From: Bacteroidales bacterium
GTDB lineage: Bacteria > Bacteroidota > Bacteroidia > Bacteroidales > UBA932
DNA: 64,000 nucleotides
Assembly (NCBI GenBank): GCA_017554305.1
Contig: JAFZIN010000007.1
Span: forward strand, 1 to 64,000
Reading direction: 5' to 3'
Positions 46,111 through 54,597 of this stretch are shown piece after piece. The notes beneath the pieces were generated by a model. The model was not told where the DNA came from. It made no database searches and worked only from the letters and a program-made list of their open reading frames with translations. The translations under genes and the position numbers were made by a program. Position 1 is the first letter of the stretch, and every line of letters begins with the position of its first letter.

Positions 46111-49100
46111 CTGACTTGTACAAGTTTTTATCCTTTTCTCTCATCCTGCCGTAATCCTCATTACCATAAACAGTTGCGCACAGAGCATCATACTCCTCCT
46201 TATAGTATCTTCTCATTGCCTGAGACTGCTTTAACGCTCTTGTCCCAAACCTGCCCAACTCTTTGTAAGGGATTCTCTCCTTAAACTCCAAAACCACTCT
46301 TCCCCTTCTTAAAAGGTGCTCACCCTTAGGGAAAACCTCACCCGGCCCAAACAGTACAACGGGTAGAATATCCATCTGAAGTTCCTCTGCCATTGAAAAG
46401 GCACCGCTGCGGAACTTAAGGATATCACAATCCTCGCTTCTTGTCCCCTCCGGGAATATAAGTATTGAGCACCCCTCTTTCTTGAGGGAGAGCAGTTTCT
46501 CTCTGTTTATCTCCATCCCCTCCTCAATGCAAACATTTCCCGCTTTGCGCACAAAGTTACCATAAACCGGCGATTTATAAACCCATTTGTTGGTAACAAC
46601 CACTATCTTTTTACTCAGCGATAGATAATAGAGCAGATCAAGGTGAGACTGATGGTTGGAAATAATCACACAAGGCTCTGAAGATGAGAAGTATCTGTCT
46701 GTGTATTCAAAAATCTCCTTTACTTTTAACTCTTTTCCTTCACTCTTTACAAAGAACTTAACCCTTGGCATCTTTGAGGAGAAAAACCTCATATAACGGG
46801 TTATAAGTGAACGGAGTCTCTCTCCCTTTAACTTTGGATTAAAGAGCGTTATAAGCTTCAGCCAGAGGCATACGGCCGCAAAAACAGCTGCACAATAGAG
46901 AGTTATGAAAATATCTGAGAGCCTTATAGGAAGCACTCTCTCTTTACGCTCCTTTCTGAAAGATTTGCAAACCAGAAAGCGGAAGATTACAGGAGGGAGC
47001 ATAAAGGCCAGAAGCACCACGCAGATAAGACCAATTACGGCAACCGCACCCAGAGAGTGCAGAGCCGGATGAAGGGCAAAGATAAGAGAGCCCACTCCCA
47101 CAAACATAGTTATGGCAGAGAGAGTTACGCCGGTCTTATAGGATTGGAGCAACGGCTTTTTATTGGTGTATTCGTACTGCAAACCCTCCACCATAAAGAT
47201 GGTGTAGTCATCTCCCAATCCGAATATGAAGGATGCAAGAATTATATTTACAATGTTGAAACTTACTCCGAATATTCCCATAATTCCGGTTATCCAAATC
47301 CAGGAGACAACCATTGGAAGGAAGGCGCAAAGAGCAAGTTCCAGACGGCGGAAGGCAATCCATAAGAAGATGAAAACCAGAACGGAACAGATAGCCAGCA
47401 CCTTGTCAAAATCTTTCTGCAGTATATCTATCATCCCGTCCGTCATTGAGTAGGAATCAAATAGGAAGGAGCCCTCTGCCTTGTTGCCGTAATCTTTGTA
47501 TGAACTATAAAGTGAACTTAGATTTTCCTTTGGTGTATAAAGGATTTCCATCACAATAGATGTGGAAGAATCCCTAAGAATGAAAGGAGCCATTAGGGTT
47601 CCTATTGGAGAGAAAAACTCCTCCTGCTGCACGCCTAACTCACTTGTAAATAGCGCCTTGAACGGATCAAACGCATCATTTGTAAAACCGGCAGCCTCAC
47701 CCGCCTTATCTAAAGAATTAAGCAGAGTCACGCCGTTTTTCTCCACAAATGATTTCCAGAGAGAGAGCCTTCTCTGCTGCTCCTTCTCCGATGGAAGGAA
47801 CGGCCCTATTCCTCTGGATGATAGCACGTTGCCGCTCTTAACACTGGAGTCTGTAAAGGCTCTGTTTTTCTCCGCCGCATAAAGAGCATCACTTAGAGTG
47901 GCACCTTCCGTTACTGCATAAACCGCCACGCTACCCTCTCTTCCGGAGTATGATGAGAGTTTATCAAGTAACTGAGACTGAGCGGGTGCCATATAGTTTA
48001 TCTTGGTAAAGTCTCCGCTGAAAGTAACCTTGCGGCTGAAGAGGTAGAATACAACGGTTGCAACTACCAGAAGCCAGAAGAGATAGCGGTTCTCCTCTGG
48101 GCGGAATCCTGCCCAGCGGCCCAGCCAGCCGTTGCTCTTAGGTTTATAGTGTTTCTCTCCCACCCAATGCGGTAAGAAGATGATTACAAAGAAGATGGCT
48201 CCCACCAGAGAGACGGCTGCAAAGAGGCCGAAGTCTCTCATGCCGGAGGCGCTCATAACGAGCAGAGAGAGGAATGCTCCCACAGTGGTTATGTTACCTA
48301 TAACCATCGGGGAAACTATGTCTGAAAGAGTCTGGCGGGCGTTAGAGGTAAAGCCTAAACGGGTGGAGTACAAAAGTGAGTAATCTACTGCTATGCCGAA
48401 TATTACGCAGCAGGCGGCAAGGGCCACGCTGCTCACGCTCTCCTTCACAAGTCCCATAAAGGCAAGCCCCGCCATTATTCCAAATAATACCGGAACGCAG
48501 ATTAAAAGTATTGGTCTTACCCTTCTGAAGTACCAGGCTAAAAGTCCTACAATCAGAACAATGGCAAGGACGGCGCAGCGTACAGCATCCTTTTTCATAC
48601 GCTCCGCATTCATTACGGCTATTACCGGAGAACCGGTAAACTCCATCTGCACATCTGGGTAAAGGGCTGTTACGGAGTCTCTTATCTCATATACCCGTCT
48701 TAATAGTTGGGAGTTGTTGCCGGTCTCGCTTCCGCCAAATTCAGATGAGAAGTTCATCATAATTGCAGAGGAATCTGGAGTGAAGAGATACTCGCCTATT
48801 ACTCTGAAGCCGCTCTCCGTTCCAAGAGCGGTAAGTTTTTTGAGCAGTTTTGAGGAGAACTGAAGCGGATCTGCCGCCACTATGCTCTGAGTGAGACCGT
48901 TGGAGGTAATCATAGATTCCTTGTCCTGCTCCAGCATCTGCGTAAAATTGCCGTTGGAGATTATGGAATCTATACGGGCATAATCCTCATCTTCCAGGAA
49001 GTAAGGCATGTTCTCCGCTACAAATGAGGCGATTGCAAGGAATGAGGTTGGGTCTATCCTTACCGTAGGCTCCTTAATTCCCTCTACATCCATAGAGAGG

Positions 49101-49408
49101 AAACGCTCTGAGTATTCGTCTGCCGCCTGAGTCAGACGCTCTATACCATCCTGAGTATCATTAGGTTTCTCCTTTAAACTCATTAGAGAGACAACCTTGT
49201 CCTGCATTCTGAGATTCTTGTATACGAACTGGCTCTGACGGCTGTTTTCTCCGGAACCGTAAGGCAGAAAGGCTGCAATATCCTCATTCAGAGTTATATG
49301 TCGCATGCAGAGGTAGAAGCAACCTGCCAAAAGAATTGGGAGAAGGAGAGCAAGATAACGCCTTCCGCCGGCAAAGAAATCATATATCTTTAAAAAGAAT
49401 CTCTCCAT
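46094..49408 (-). CDS. MMPL/RND exporter fused to PlsC-type acyltransferase
   Basis: 1104 residues. Residues 1-830 are an RND/MMPL transporter: two halves, each with a periplasmic loop and about six membrane helices (IVLIVGLLAWYFRRVRPILLI; VFGIAVDYSLLYSTRLG; then SFIFGLGDDYTIFMVEGLQYEY in the second half). Residues about 870-1104 are a lysophospholipid acyltransferase domain with CVIISNHQSHLDLLYYLS (NHx4D) and ILIFPEGTRSEDCD. Export and acyl transfer in one chain suggest a lipid or acyl-polyene product is attached or moved across the membrane. Overlaps: one base with GT2 (TAATG), 17 with the esterase. Confidence 0.88.
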   Translation of the reverse strand: MERFFLKIYDFFAGGRRYLALLLPILLAGCFYLCMRHITLNEDIAAFLPYGSGENSRQSQFVYKNLRMQDKVVSLMSLKEKPNDTQDGIERLTQAADEYSERFLSMDVEGIKEPTVRIDPTSFLAIASFVAENMPYFLEDEDYARIDSIISNGNFTQMLEQDKESMITSNGLTQSIVAADPLQFSSKLLKKLTALGTESGFRVIGEYLFTPDSSAIMMNFSSEFGGSETGNNSQLLRRVYEIRDSVTALYPDVQMEFTGSPVIAVMNAERMKKDAVRCAVLAIVLIVGLLAWYFRRVRPILLICVPVLFGIMAGLAFMGLVKESVSSVALAACCVIFGIAVDYSLLYSTRLGFTSNARQTLSDIVSPMVIGNITTVGAFLSLLVMSASGMRDFGLFAAVSLVGAIFFVIIFLPHWVGEKHYKPKSNGWLGRWAGFRPEENRYLFWLLVVATVVFYLFSRKVTFSGDFTKINYMAPAQSQLLDKLSSYSGREGSVAVYAVTEGATLSDALYAAEKNRAFTDSSVKSGNVLSSRGIGPFLPSEKEQQRRLSLWKSFVEKNGVTLLNSLDKAGEAAGFTNDAFDPFKALFTSELGVQQEEFFSPIGTLMAPFILRDSSTSIVMEILYTPKENLSSLYSSYKDYGNKAEGSFLFDSYSMTDGMIDILQKDFDKVLAICSVLVFIFLWIAFRRLELALCAFLPMVVSWIWITGIMGIFGVSFNIVNIILASFIFGLGDDYTIFMVEGLQYEYTNKKPLLQSYKTGVTLSAITMFVGVGSLIFALHPALHSLGAVAVIGLICVVLLAFMLPPVIFRFLVCKSFRKERKERVLPIRLSDIFITLYCAAVFAAVCLWLKLITLFNPKLKGERLRSLITRYMRFFSSKMPRVKFFVKSEGKELKVKEIFEYTDRYFSSSEPCVIISNHQSHLDLLYYLSLSKKIVVVTNKWVYKSPVYGNFVRKAGNVCIEEGMEINREKLLSLKKEGCSILIFPEGTRSEDCDILKFRSGAFSMAEELQMDILPVVLFGPGEVFPKGEHLLRRGRVVLEFKERIPYKELGRFGTRALKQSQAMRRYYKEEYDALCATVYGNEDYGRMREKDKNLYKSDEEMV

Positions 49409-50139
49409 TATTTTCCGAATAACTTTTGAAGGGCCATTCTTGGATAGCCGTAAAAGAGAGCGCCCAAAGTGAGGAAGGTATTCATTACGCTTATGCGTGT
49501 AAAGTCCGCTCCCTTACGGAAATGGGTCACTCTGTCCGTTGGGTAGATTACATCTACCGGAACCACCAGAAGTTTTACACGGCGCCAGGCGGAGCGCACA
49601 AGCACCTCAGTTTCAAACTCGTATCTGTTTCCAAAGAAATGAATCTTTGCAATTTTCTTTAAAGGATAGAGGCGGCAGCCGCTTTGAGTATCGGGCAGTT
49701 TGTATCCCGTCTGAACTGTAAGCCAGAAGTTTGAGAAGTTGTTGGCAAACTTTCCGCCGGAGTCTATTCCCCTTTGAGAGCGGCTTCCAATAATGATGCT
49801 TTTTTGGCGCTCCTTCTCTGTAAGACTCTCTGCCAGAGCCATCATCTTCTCTGCTCCGGATAACGTGTGCTGACCGTCTGCATCAAAAACCAGAGCGTAC
49901 TCAAACCCCAGCTCCAAAGCCTTCTTAAAACCGGCACGAATGGCGTAACCCTTTCCTTTATTCTTTGTATAAGAGACTATGGCGTAAGGATTTGCAGCCT
50001 CAGCTTTAGCAAGGCTGTCATCTGTAGAACCGTCATTTACCGCAATTACCTTATAACCGGTTTCATTTATAGAGCGTACCACTCCGCCTACGGAGTTTGT
50101 ATTGTTGTAAAACGGCACTATAAAACAAACTCCCTCCAT
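49408..50139 (-). CDS. family 2 glycosyltransferase
   Basis: 243 residues from the ATG at 50139; longer readings require TTG. GT-A fold: VCFIVPFYNNTNSVGGVV, VIAVNDGSTDDSL, and the metal motif VFDADGQHT (DxD). The end YPRMALQKLFGK shows no membrane helices of the ArnC type, though SQRGIDSGGKFANNFSNFWL and GCRLYPLKKI resemble dolichyl-phosphate-mannose-synthase-like members. It probably adds a sugar to the lipid made by the cluster or to a lipid carrier flipped by the neighbouring SMR protein. Confidence 0.85.
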   Translation of the reverse strand: MEGVCFIVPFYNNTNSVGGVVRSINETGYKVIAVNDGSTDDSLAKAEAANPYAIVSYTKNKGKGYAIRAGFKKALELGFEYALVFDADGQHTLSGAEKMMALAESLTEKERQKSIIIGSRSQRGIDSGGKFANNFSNFWLTVQTGYKLPDTQSGCRLYPLKKIAKIHFFGNRYEFETEVLVRSAWRRVKLLVVPVDVIYPTDRVTHFRKGADFTRISVMNTFLTLGALFYGYPRMALQKLFGK

Positions 50140-50143
50140 CACT

Positions 50144-50500
50144 CTATTTCTGCACAATTAGAATTGCACCTATAATTATCAGAGCAACACCCACATACCT
50201 TACAAAAGGAATGTGCTCATGGAAGACAACCGCTGCAACCACAAGTCCCAGAACGTAACTGAAACTGATCATAGGATATGCGGCGCTGAACGGATAATTC
50301 CTTAAGATATAGAACCATAGAACGGAGCCACCGCCCATGCAAAGACCGCAGAGCAAAAAGTTTATATCTGTAAACAACTGTTTGATACAACTCCAGGTAA
50401 AGGCCAGCTTGTCTACCTTCTGCATTGTAAACTTCAGAAACATCTGACCTAAAACCAGCAGCGTACTTTGAACTATGGAGAGCAGTATCAGTTTGTACAT
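50144..50500 (-). CDS. SMR/EamA-like small membrane protein
   Basis: 118 residues, four membrane helices (LILLSIVQSTLLVLGQMFLKF; NFLLCGLCMGGGSVLWFYIL; AAYPMISFSYVLGLVVAAVVF; YVGVALIIIGAILIVQ). AYPMISFSYV is the proline/aromatic signature of the EmrE/ArnE-F group. With a GT2 next door, flipping of a glycosylated lipid carrier (as in Ara4N modification) is one reading; drug efflux is less likely in this context. It overlaps the ketosynthase-like gene by 13 bases. Confidence 0.8.
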   Translation of the reverse strand: MYKLILLSIVQSTLLVLGQMFLKFTMQKVDKLAFTWSCIKQLFTDINFLLCGLCMGGGSVLWFYILRNYPFSAAYPMISFSYVLGLVVAAVVFHEHIPFVRYVGVALIIIGAILIVQK

Positions 50501-51450
50501 AAGTTACTTATTAAGGTGAATGAATAGTTGGCTCCGCTACGGACTGCAAGAAGAATTCTCTTTTTTCCGGCGGAGTTTTTCAAAATATCTGAGCAGCAGA
50601 AGAGTCCGAATGCAGAAGCGGAAAGGTACTCTCCGCACCACTGCTTGTATGTAAGACGCTCCTTCTCCTTAGGGATGAACGCAAAGTTCTCCCTCTGCGG
50701 GTTAGGGAAATCGGAGGTCATTACAAGATCTATGTCATCCCAGGTTAAACCGCTGGATGATAGAAAATTATCTAAAGTATCAGAAACGCCTCCGCGTATC
50801 TGAATCATATCTTCAATTACAGCGTATGCCCTCTCAGACGGTTTATTTTCCAACAGAAAGGCGGTGGCTCCCTCTGAAAGAGGAATTGATGAGAGTTTTG
50901 GAAGGAAACTCAGCATACGGTAAAGGTTATCTGTCATCTGGTCTGCAACTACCATCAGTATGGATGAGGCCTCCCCCTTTTCAAACTGCATAATTGAATC
51001 CAGCAGCGCCCCCTCCATAGAGAATGCATCATTTACGTGAGTGGAGTTGAAACCTTTGCACCCCAGAGCAATAGCAATCTGAGAAGCGCAGGTGTTAGGT
51101 GTTGAACAGATGAACTTTGAAGGGTTTAGCATATTCTCTCCGTCATCTATCATCTTCTTTAAAAATACCTCGGTATCTCCCACACAGCCGTTTCCGGTTC
51201 CGGAGATTATGGCATCCGGGCACTTTAACGGAGAGTTCTCCATCACATATTTTGAAACGGCCAGGGTTCTCTTTAAAATGGAACTCATTCTGCGGGCCTC
51301 CATTGGAGGTATAAACTGCTTAAAATCCGGGTCTTTACAAAGCACCCTGCCGCCCTCCACCGGCAGCGCCTCAAAGGAGTTCACCCCTTTGAACGGCTCC
51401 TGTGCGGAGATTGCGGCCGCAGAGATTATGTATGCTTTTCCCCTCTTCAT
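50488..51450 (-). CDS. ketosynthase-like protein without catalytic Cys (chain-length-factor type)
   Basis: 320 residues, thiolase fold of the beta-ketoacyl synthase family (AIISGTGNGCVGDTEVFL, CSTPNTCASQIAIAL, EGATAFLLEN). At the nucleophile position, where the partner has ISTACSAAANA, this protein has STHVNDAFSMEGA: no Cys. The two catalytic His blocks are also absent (EYLSASAFGLFCCSDIL replaces the TGHATS block). That is what a chain-length factor looks like beside its active ketosynthase. It starts four bases inside the ketosynthase gene (ATGA), so the two are translated together and probably form a heterodimer. Confidence 0.8.
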   Translation of the reverse strand: MKRGKAYIISAAAISAQEPFKGVNSFEALPVEGGRVLCKDPDFKQFIPPMEARRMSSILKRTLAVSKYVMENSPLKCPDAIISGTGNGCVGDTEVFLKKMIDDGENMLNPSKFICSTPNTCASQIAIALGCKGFNSTHVNDAFSMEGALLDSIMQFEKGEASSILMVVADQMTDNLYRMLSFLPKLSSIPLSEGATAFLLENKPSERAYAVIEDMIQIRGGVSDTLDNFLSSSGLTWDDIDLVMTSDFPNPQRENFAFIPKEKERLTYKQWCGEYLSASAFGLFCCSDILKNSAGKKRILLAVRSGANYSFTLISNLCTN

Positions 51451-52646
51451 TGGCAGTATTTTGAGAAAATAAGTGATGTATCGTTTCCTCCAAATCCAAA
51501 GGAGTTGGAGATTACATTCTTAACGTCTATATCTGTAACAGTCTCTGTAACAGGAGAGAAACTCAGTTCAGCATCTCCTCTTTCATAACGCAGGTTTGCC
51601 GGAATGAATCTCTTTTCAATAACCAGCAGAGAAATTATTGCCTCCAAAGCTGCGGCCGCACTGGTTGCGTGCCCGGTAAAACACTTGGTAGAACCAATAT
51701 ATGGAATCTTATCTCCAAAGAGAGTCATAAGCGCCTTGCCCTCAGAGAGGTCATTGTTCTGTGTTCCCGTTCCGTGAGCGTTAACGTAATCTATATCCTC
51801 CGGCTTCAGACCGGCCTTCTTAAGTGCCTTGGTCATAGCCAGATATGCACCTTTACCATCCGGAGATGATGCTGTCTGATGGAATGCGTCACAGGCATTT
51901 CCCCACCCGGAAAGAAGCCCCCTTATCTTTGCCCCCCTCTTTTGAGCGTGCTCAATGCTCTCTAAAACAATGAACCCCGCTCCCTCTCCAAGATTGAGCC
52001 CTTTTCTGGAGGCGTCAAACGGACGGCAAGGCGTATCATCTAAAATCATAAGGGAGTTGAATCCATTAAAGTGGTACCTTGTAAGTGACTCTGTTCCACC
52101 CGCTATGATAACGTCATAGCGTCCGCTCTCAATAAGTTCCGCACCAAAGGCAATGGCGTTGGCGGCGGCGCTGCAGGCGGTGGAGATTACATCCGTATAT
52201 ACCACACGGCTCTTTAAAGAGTCTGCTATAAGGTCATTGCATACACCATCTAGATGTAGAAAAATTTTATCGGAGTTCTCCGGCCCCTCCAGAAAGTTGT
52301 TGAGGTAACTCTCTGTAATGTCCATACCTCCAACGGTAGTGCCGCTTATAAGGGCAACCTTTGTTCCCTCCTTAAGGCAGGCATCCTCCTCGGCCGCCCG
52401 GGCAGCAACAATGCCCAAAAGAGCAGAGCGCGGAAAAACCCTCTCCTTATCCTCACCTATAAGTTCAACAAGTTGAGAATTAGAGTATTCCACCTCCCCG
52501 CAAGGAAGGTTTGTATGAACGGTTTTAAGATATTTGGGAGATGCAATGGGGCAGCGTTTCTCTAAAAGAGAAGTATAGGTCTTATCCAAACCTATACCCA
52601 ACGCAGAGATTATCCCCATGCCTGTTATTGCAATCCCAGAGGACAT
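51447..52646 (-). CDS. beta-ketoacyl-ACP synthase, FabF type
   Basis: 399 residues. GMGIISALGIGLDKTYTSL opens it; the active Cys is in ISTACSAAANAIAFG (about residue 157), the His pair in YVNAHGTGTQNND and KCFTGHATSAAAALEA, and SFGFGGNDTSLIF closes it. It elongates acyl-ACP with malonyl-ACP. Place beside an ACP and an inactive partner makes it a type II polyketide/polyene ketosynthase (APE/DAR-like) rather than the housekeeping FabF. It follows the ACP gene by six bases. Confidence 0.9.
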   Translation of the reverse strand: MSSGIAITGMGIISALGIGLDKTYTSLLEKRCPIASPKYLKTVHTNLPCGEVEYSNSQLVELIGEDKERVFPRSALLGIVAARAAEEDACLKEGTKVALISGTTVGGMDITESYLNNFLEGPENSDKIFLHLDGVCNDLIADSLKSRVVYTDVISTACSAAANAIAFGAELIESGRYDVIIAGGTESLTRYHFNGFNSLMILDDTPCRPFDASRKGLNLGEGAGFIVLESIEHAQKRGAKIRGLLSGWGNACDAFHQTASSPDGKGAYLAMTKALKKAGLKPEDIDYVNAHGTGTQNNDLSEGKALMTLFGDKIPYIGSTKCFTGHATSAAAALEAIISLLVIEKRFIPANLRYERGDAELSFSPVTETVTDIDVKNVISNSFGFGGNDTSLIFSKYCQ

Positions 52647-52652
52647 TTGGGG

Positions 52653-52901
52653 TTATTTTTTGCTCTCTATGAATTCCGCAATTGAATTTACACTGGTCAT
52701 AATACCCTTAGCCTGAGCAGGATCTGCTAGTTTAATACCGTAGTTCTTCTCAAGCATTACAATAAGTTCCAGTGCATCTATTGAGTCAAGCCCAAGCCCC
52801 TCCTTACCAAAAAGCGGTGCGTCATCCTTAATATCCTCAGGAGTAAGCTCCTCCAGGTTGAGGGCTTCAATAATCTGGGCCTTTAATTTCTGTACATCCA
52901 T
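52653..52901 (-). CDS. acyl carrier protein
   Basis: 82 residues. The phosphopantetheine site is GLGLDSIDALELIVML (Ser about 41). The chain is acidic and helical, as expected. It differs from housekeeping AcpP in the GLGLDSID context, typical of dedicated ACPs in aryl-polyene and lipid clusters. A possible internal promoter (TTTG-N20-TAAATTGC) sits in the 57-base gap upstream. It holds the growing chain for the adjacent ketosynthase pair. Confidence 0.9.
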   Translation of the reverse strand: MDVQKLKAQIIEALNLEELTPEDIKDDAPLFGKEGLGLDSIDALELIVMLEKNYGIKLADPAQAKGIMTSVNSIAEFIESKK

Positions 52902-52958
52902 ATCGTTTTAGATTTGAAGGCGCAATTTACTAAAAATTGGCTGAAACATCAAATTAGA

Positions 52959-53861
52959 CTACTTTTCATCTGAAGACTTCTGGGCCCAGAAATCGTAGAA
53001 ATTGAACCACTGGTAAGGGTTCTCCCTTATCACACGCTCCAGAATCTCCACATACTTCTGCCCGTAAGCAACGGCGCGGGCCTCACGTCCCTTAATTTCC
53101 GGATCTATCTTAATCTGCTCAACGTGAACCCTGTAACGGAACCACTTTTTGGTACCCAGAACAAACATTGCAATAAAATCTGCCTGAAAGCGGTCTGCTA
53201 TATTATAGATTCCAATAGGAAATTCCGCCTCCGCTCCCAGAAAGTTGAACTTGTGGTTACGGCGTCCGGTAAAAGTTCTGTCTCCCGCCAAAGTAATTGC
53301 CTCACAGTCTCTTATAACATCGTTAATCTTAAAGATGTGCTCCATGCTGTCACTCACCTCCACCATCTCAATGTTGTTCTGTTCCATTGCCCCCTTGCGG
53401 AACTTCTGCATCTGGGCCGTCTCTCCCGCAAAGGCCAGAACGTTCAGTTTTTTAGGCAGATGGCCGCACAGGTATGAAGAGATTTCAAAGTTACCCACGT
53501 GGGCGCTCACCATAACCAGAGGCTTCTCTGTGGTGAAATACTTGAATACCAGATCTTTCTCTATTCTTGCAACAACATATTTGTTAATATGACCGGCATA
53601 GATGTAGAAGCGGTCCAACAGAAACTTTCCAAAGAGCAGATGGTTTTTGAAGGTACCCCAGAGAGATTTTACAAAAGAGAATTTCTGCCTTCTTCTGAGG
53701 TATGCGTAAATGGAGTAGGCTCTGCGCGGAGCAAAGATAATGTAGCCTATAACCACAAATGGCAAAAAGCAGTATATAACCCTGATATCCACATACTTGA
53801 GTATGCGCATCAGAAGCCCCTGCTTGGCCTCGCCGCCTCCCGTTTTACCTTTCCAATCCAT
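52959..53861 (-). CDS. LpxL/HtrB-like acyltransferase
   Basis: 300 residues. One N-terminal hydrophobic segment (VIYCFLPFVVIGYIIFA), then the lipid-A-type acyltransferase motif VSAHVGNFEISSYL (Hx4E) and the later GDRTFTGRRNHKFNFLGAEAEFPIG. Such enzymes take the acyl chain from ACP; here the ACP next door is the natural donor. The acceptor could be a glycolipid or lipid A, or the aryl head group in a polyene cluster. It is four bases after fabG. This is not the only LpxL expected in a genome. Confidence 0.87.
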   Translation of the reverse strand: MDWKGKTGGGEAKQGLLMRILKYVDIRVIYCFLPFVVIGYIIFAPRRAYSIYAYLRRRQKFSFVKSLWGTFKNHLLFGKFLLDRFYIYAGHINKYVVARIEKDLVFKYFTTEKPLVMVSAHVGNFEISSYLCGHLPKKLNVLAFAGETAQMQKFRKGAMEQNNIEMVEVSDSMEHIFKINDVIRDCEAITLAGDRTFTGRRNHKFNFLGAEAEFPIGIYNIADRFQADFIAMFVLGTKKWFRYRVHVEQIKIDPEIKGREARAVAYGQKYVEILERVIRENPYQWFNFYDFWAQKSSDEK

Positions 53862-53864
53862 CTT

Positions 53865-54593
53865 TTAGGTGTTAAGTCCGCCGTTAATTTCAATAACCTG
53901 ACCGGTAATGTAACCCGCTTTCTCTGAGGCCAGAAAGGCAACCAAATCTGCAACCTCCTCTGCTGTTCCAAATCTTCCGGCAGGAATTGTATCTTTCAAA
54001 CTGTTCTGGTCCAGCTCTTTAGTCATATCCGTCTCCACAAAGCCAGGAGCCACCGCATTAACCGTAACCCTTCTCTTTGCCACCTCCAGAGCAAGCGCCT
54101 TTGTTGCGGCAATCACTCCTCCCTTGGCTGCTGAGTAGTTTGTCTGGCCGGGCATTCCTTTTATTCCCGACAGTGAAGCAACACTTATTACCCTGCCCCA
54201 CTTCTTCTTAGCCATAGGTGTAATGGCCTTGCGGGTAACGTGGAAGAAGCCGTTGAGGTGAGTGTTAATAACGTCATACCAATCCTTATCTTCCATCCAC
54301 ATCAGAAGGGTATCTCTTCTTATTCCGGCATTGTTCACAAGCACTGCAATATAGTCATCCGGATGAGCAGCCATCCAACCGTCCAACGCCTCCTCTGCCT
54401 CCTTAGGCACTGATACGTTGAACTTTAGAAGCTCAGCCGCTCCGCCTGCCTCCTCAATCTCTCTCTTTACTTCCAGCGCAGCATCCTCTCTGCTTACATA
54501 ATTGATGAGTATAGGATAACCCTCCTTTGCAAGAGCCTTGCATATTGCGGCCCCTATACCTCTTGAACCTCCTGTTACAAGTGCGTATTTCAT
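53865..54593 (-). CDS. 3-oxoacyl-ACP reductase (FabG-like)
   Basis: 242 residues. TGGSRGIGAAICKALAKEG, LVNNAGIRRDTLL, SVASLSGIKGMPGQTNYSAAKGG (catalytic Ser, Tyr, Lys), VNAVAPGFVETDMT and a C-terminal GQVIEINGGL. It reduces the ketoacyl-ACP made by the ketosynthase pair. FabG paralogues beside ACP and KS are normal in aryl-polyene loci. Four bases separate it from the nucleotidyltransferase gene and three from the acyltransferase. Confidence 0.88.
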   Translation of the reverse strand: MKYALVTGGSRGIGAAICKALAKEGYPILINYVSREDAALEVKREIEEAGGAAELLKFNVSVPKEAEEALDGWMAAHPDDYIAVLVNNAGIRRDTLLMWMEDKDWYDVINTHLNGFFHVTRKAITPMAKKKWGRVISVASLSGIKGMPGQTNYSAAKGGVIAATKALALEVAKRRVTVNAVAPGFVETDMTKELDQNSLKDTIPAGRFGTAEEVADLVAFLASEKAGYITGQVIEINGGLNT

Positions 54594-54597
54594 ATCT

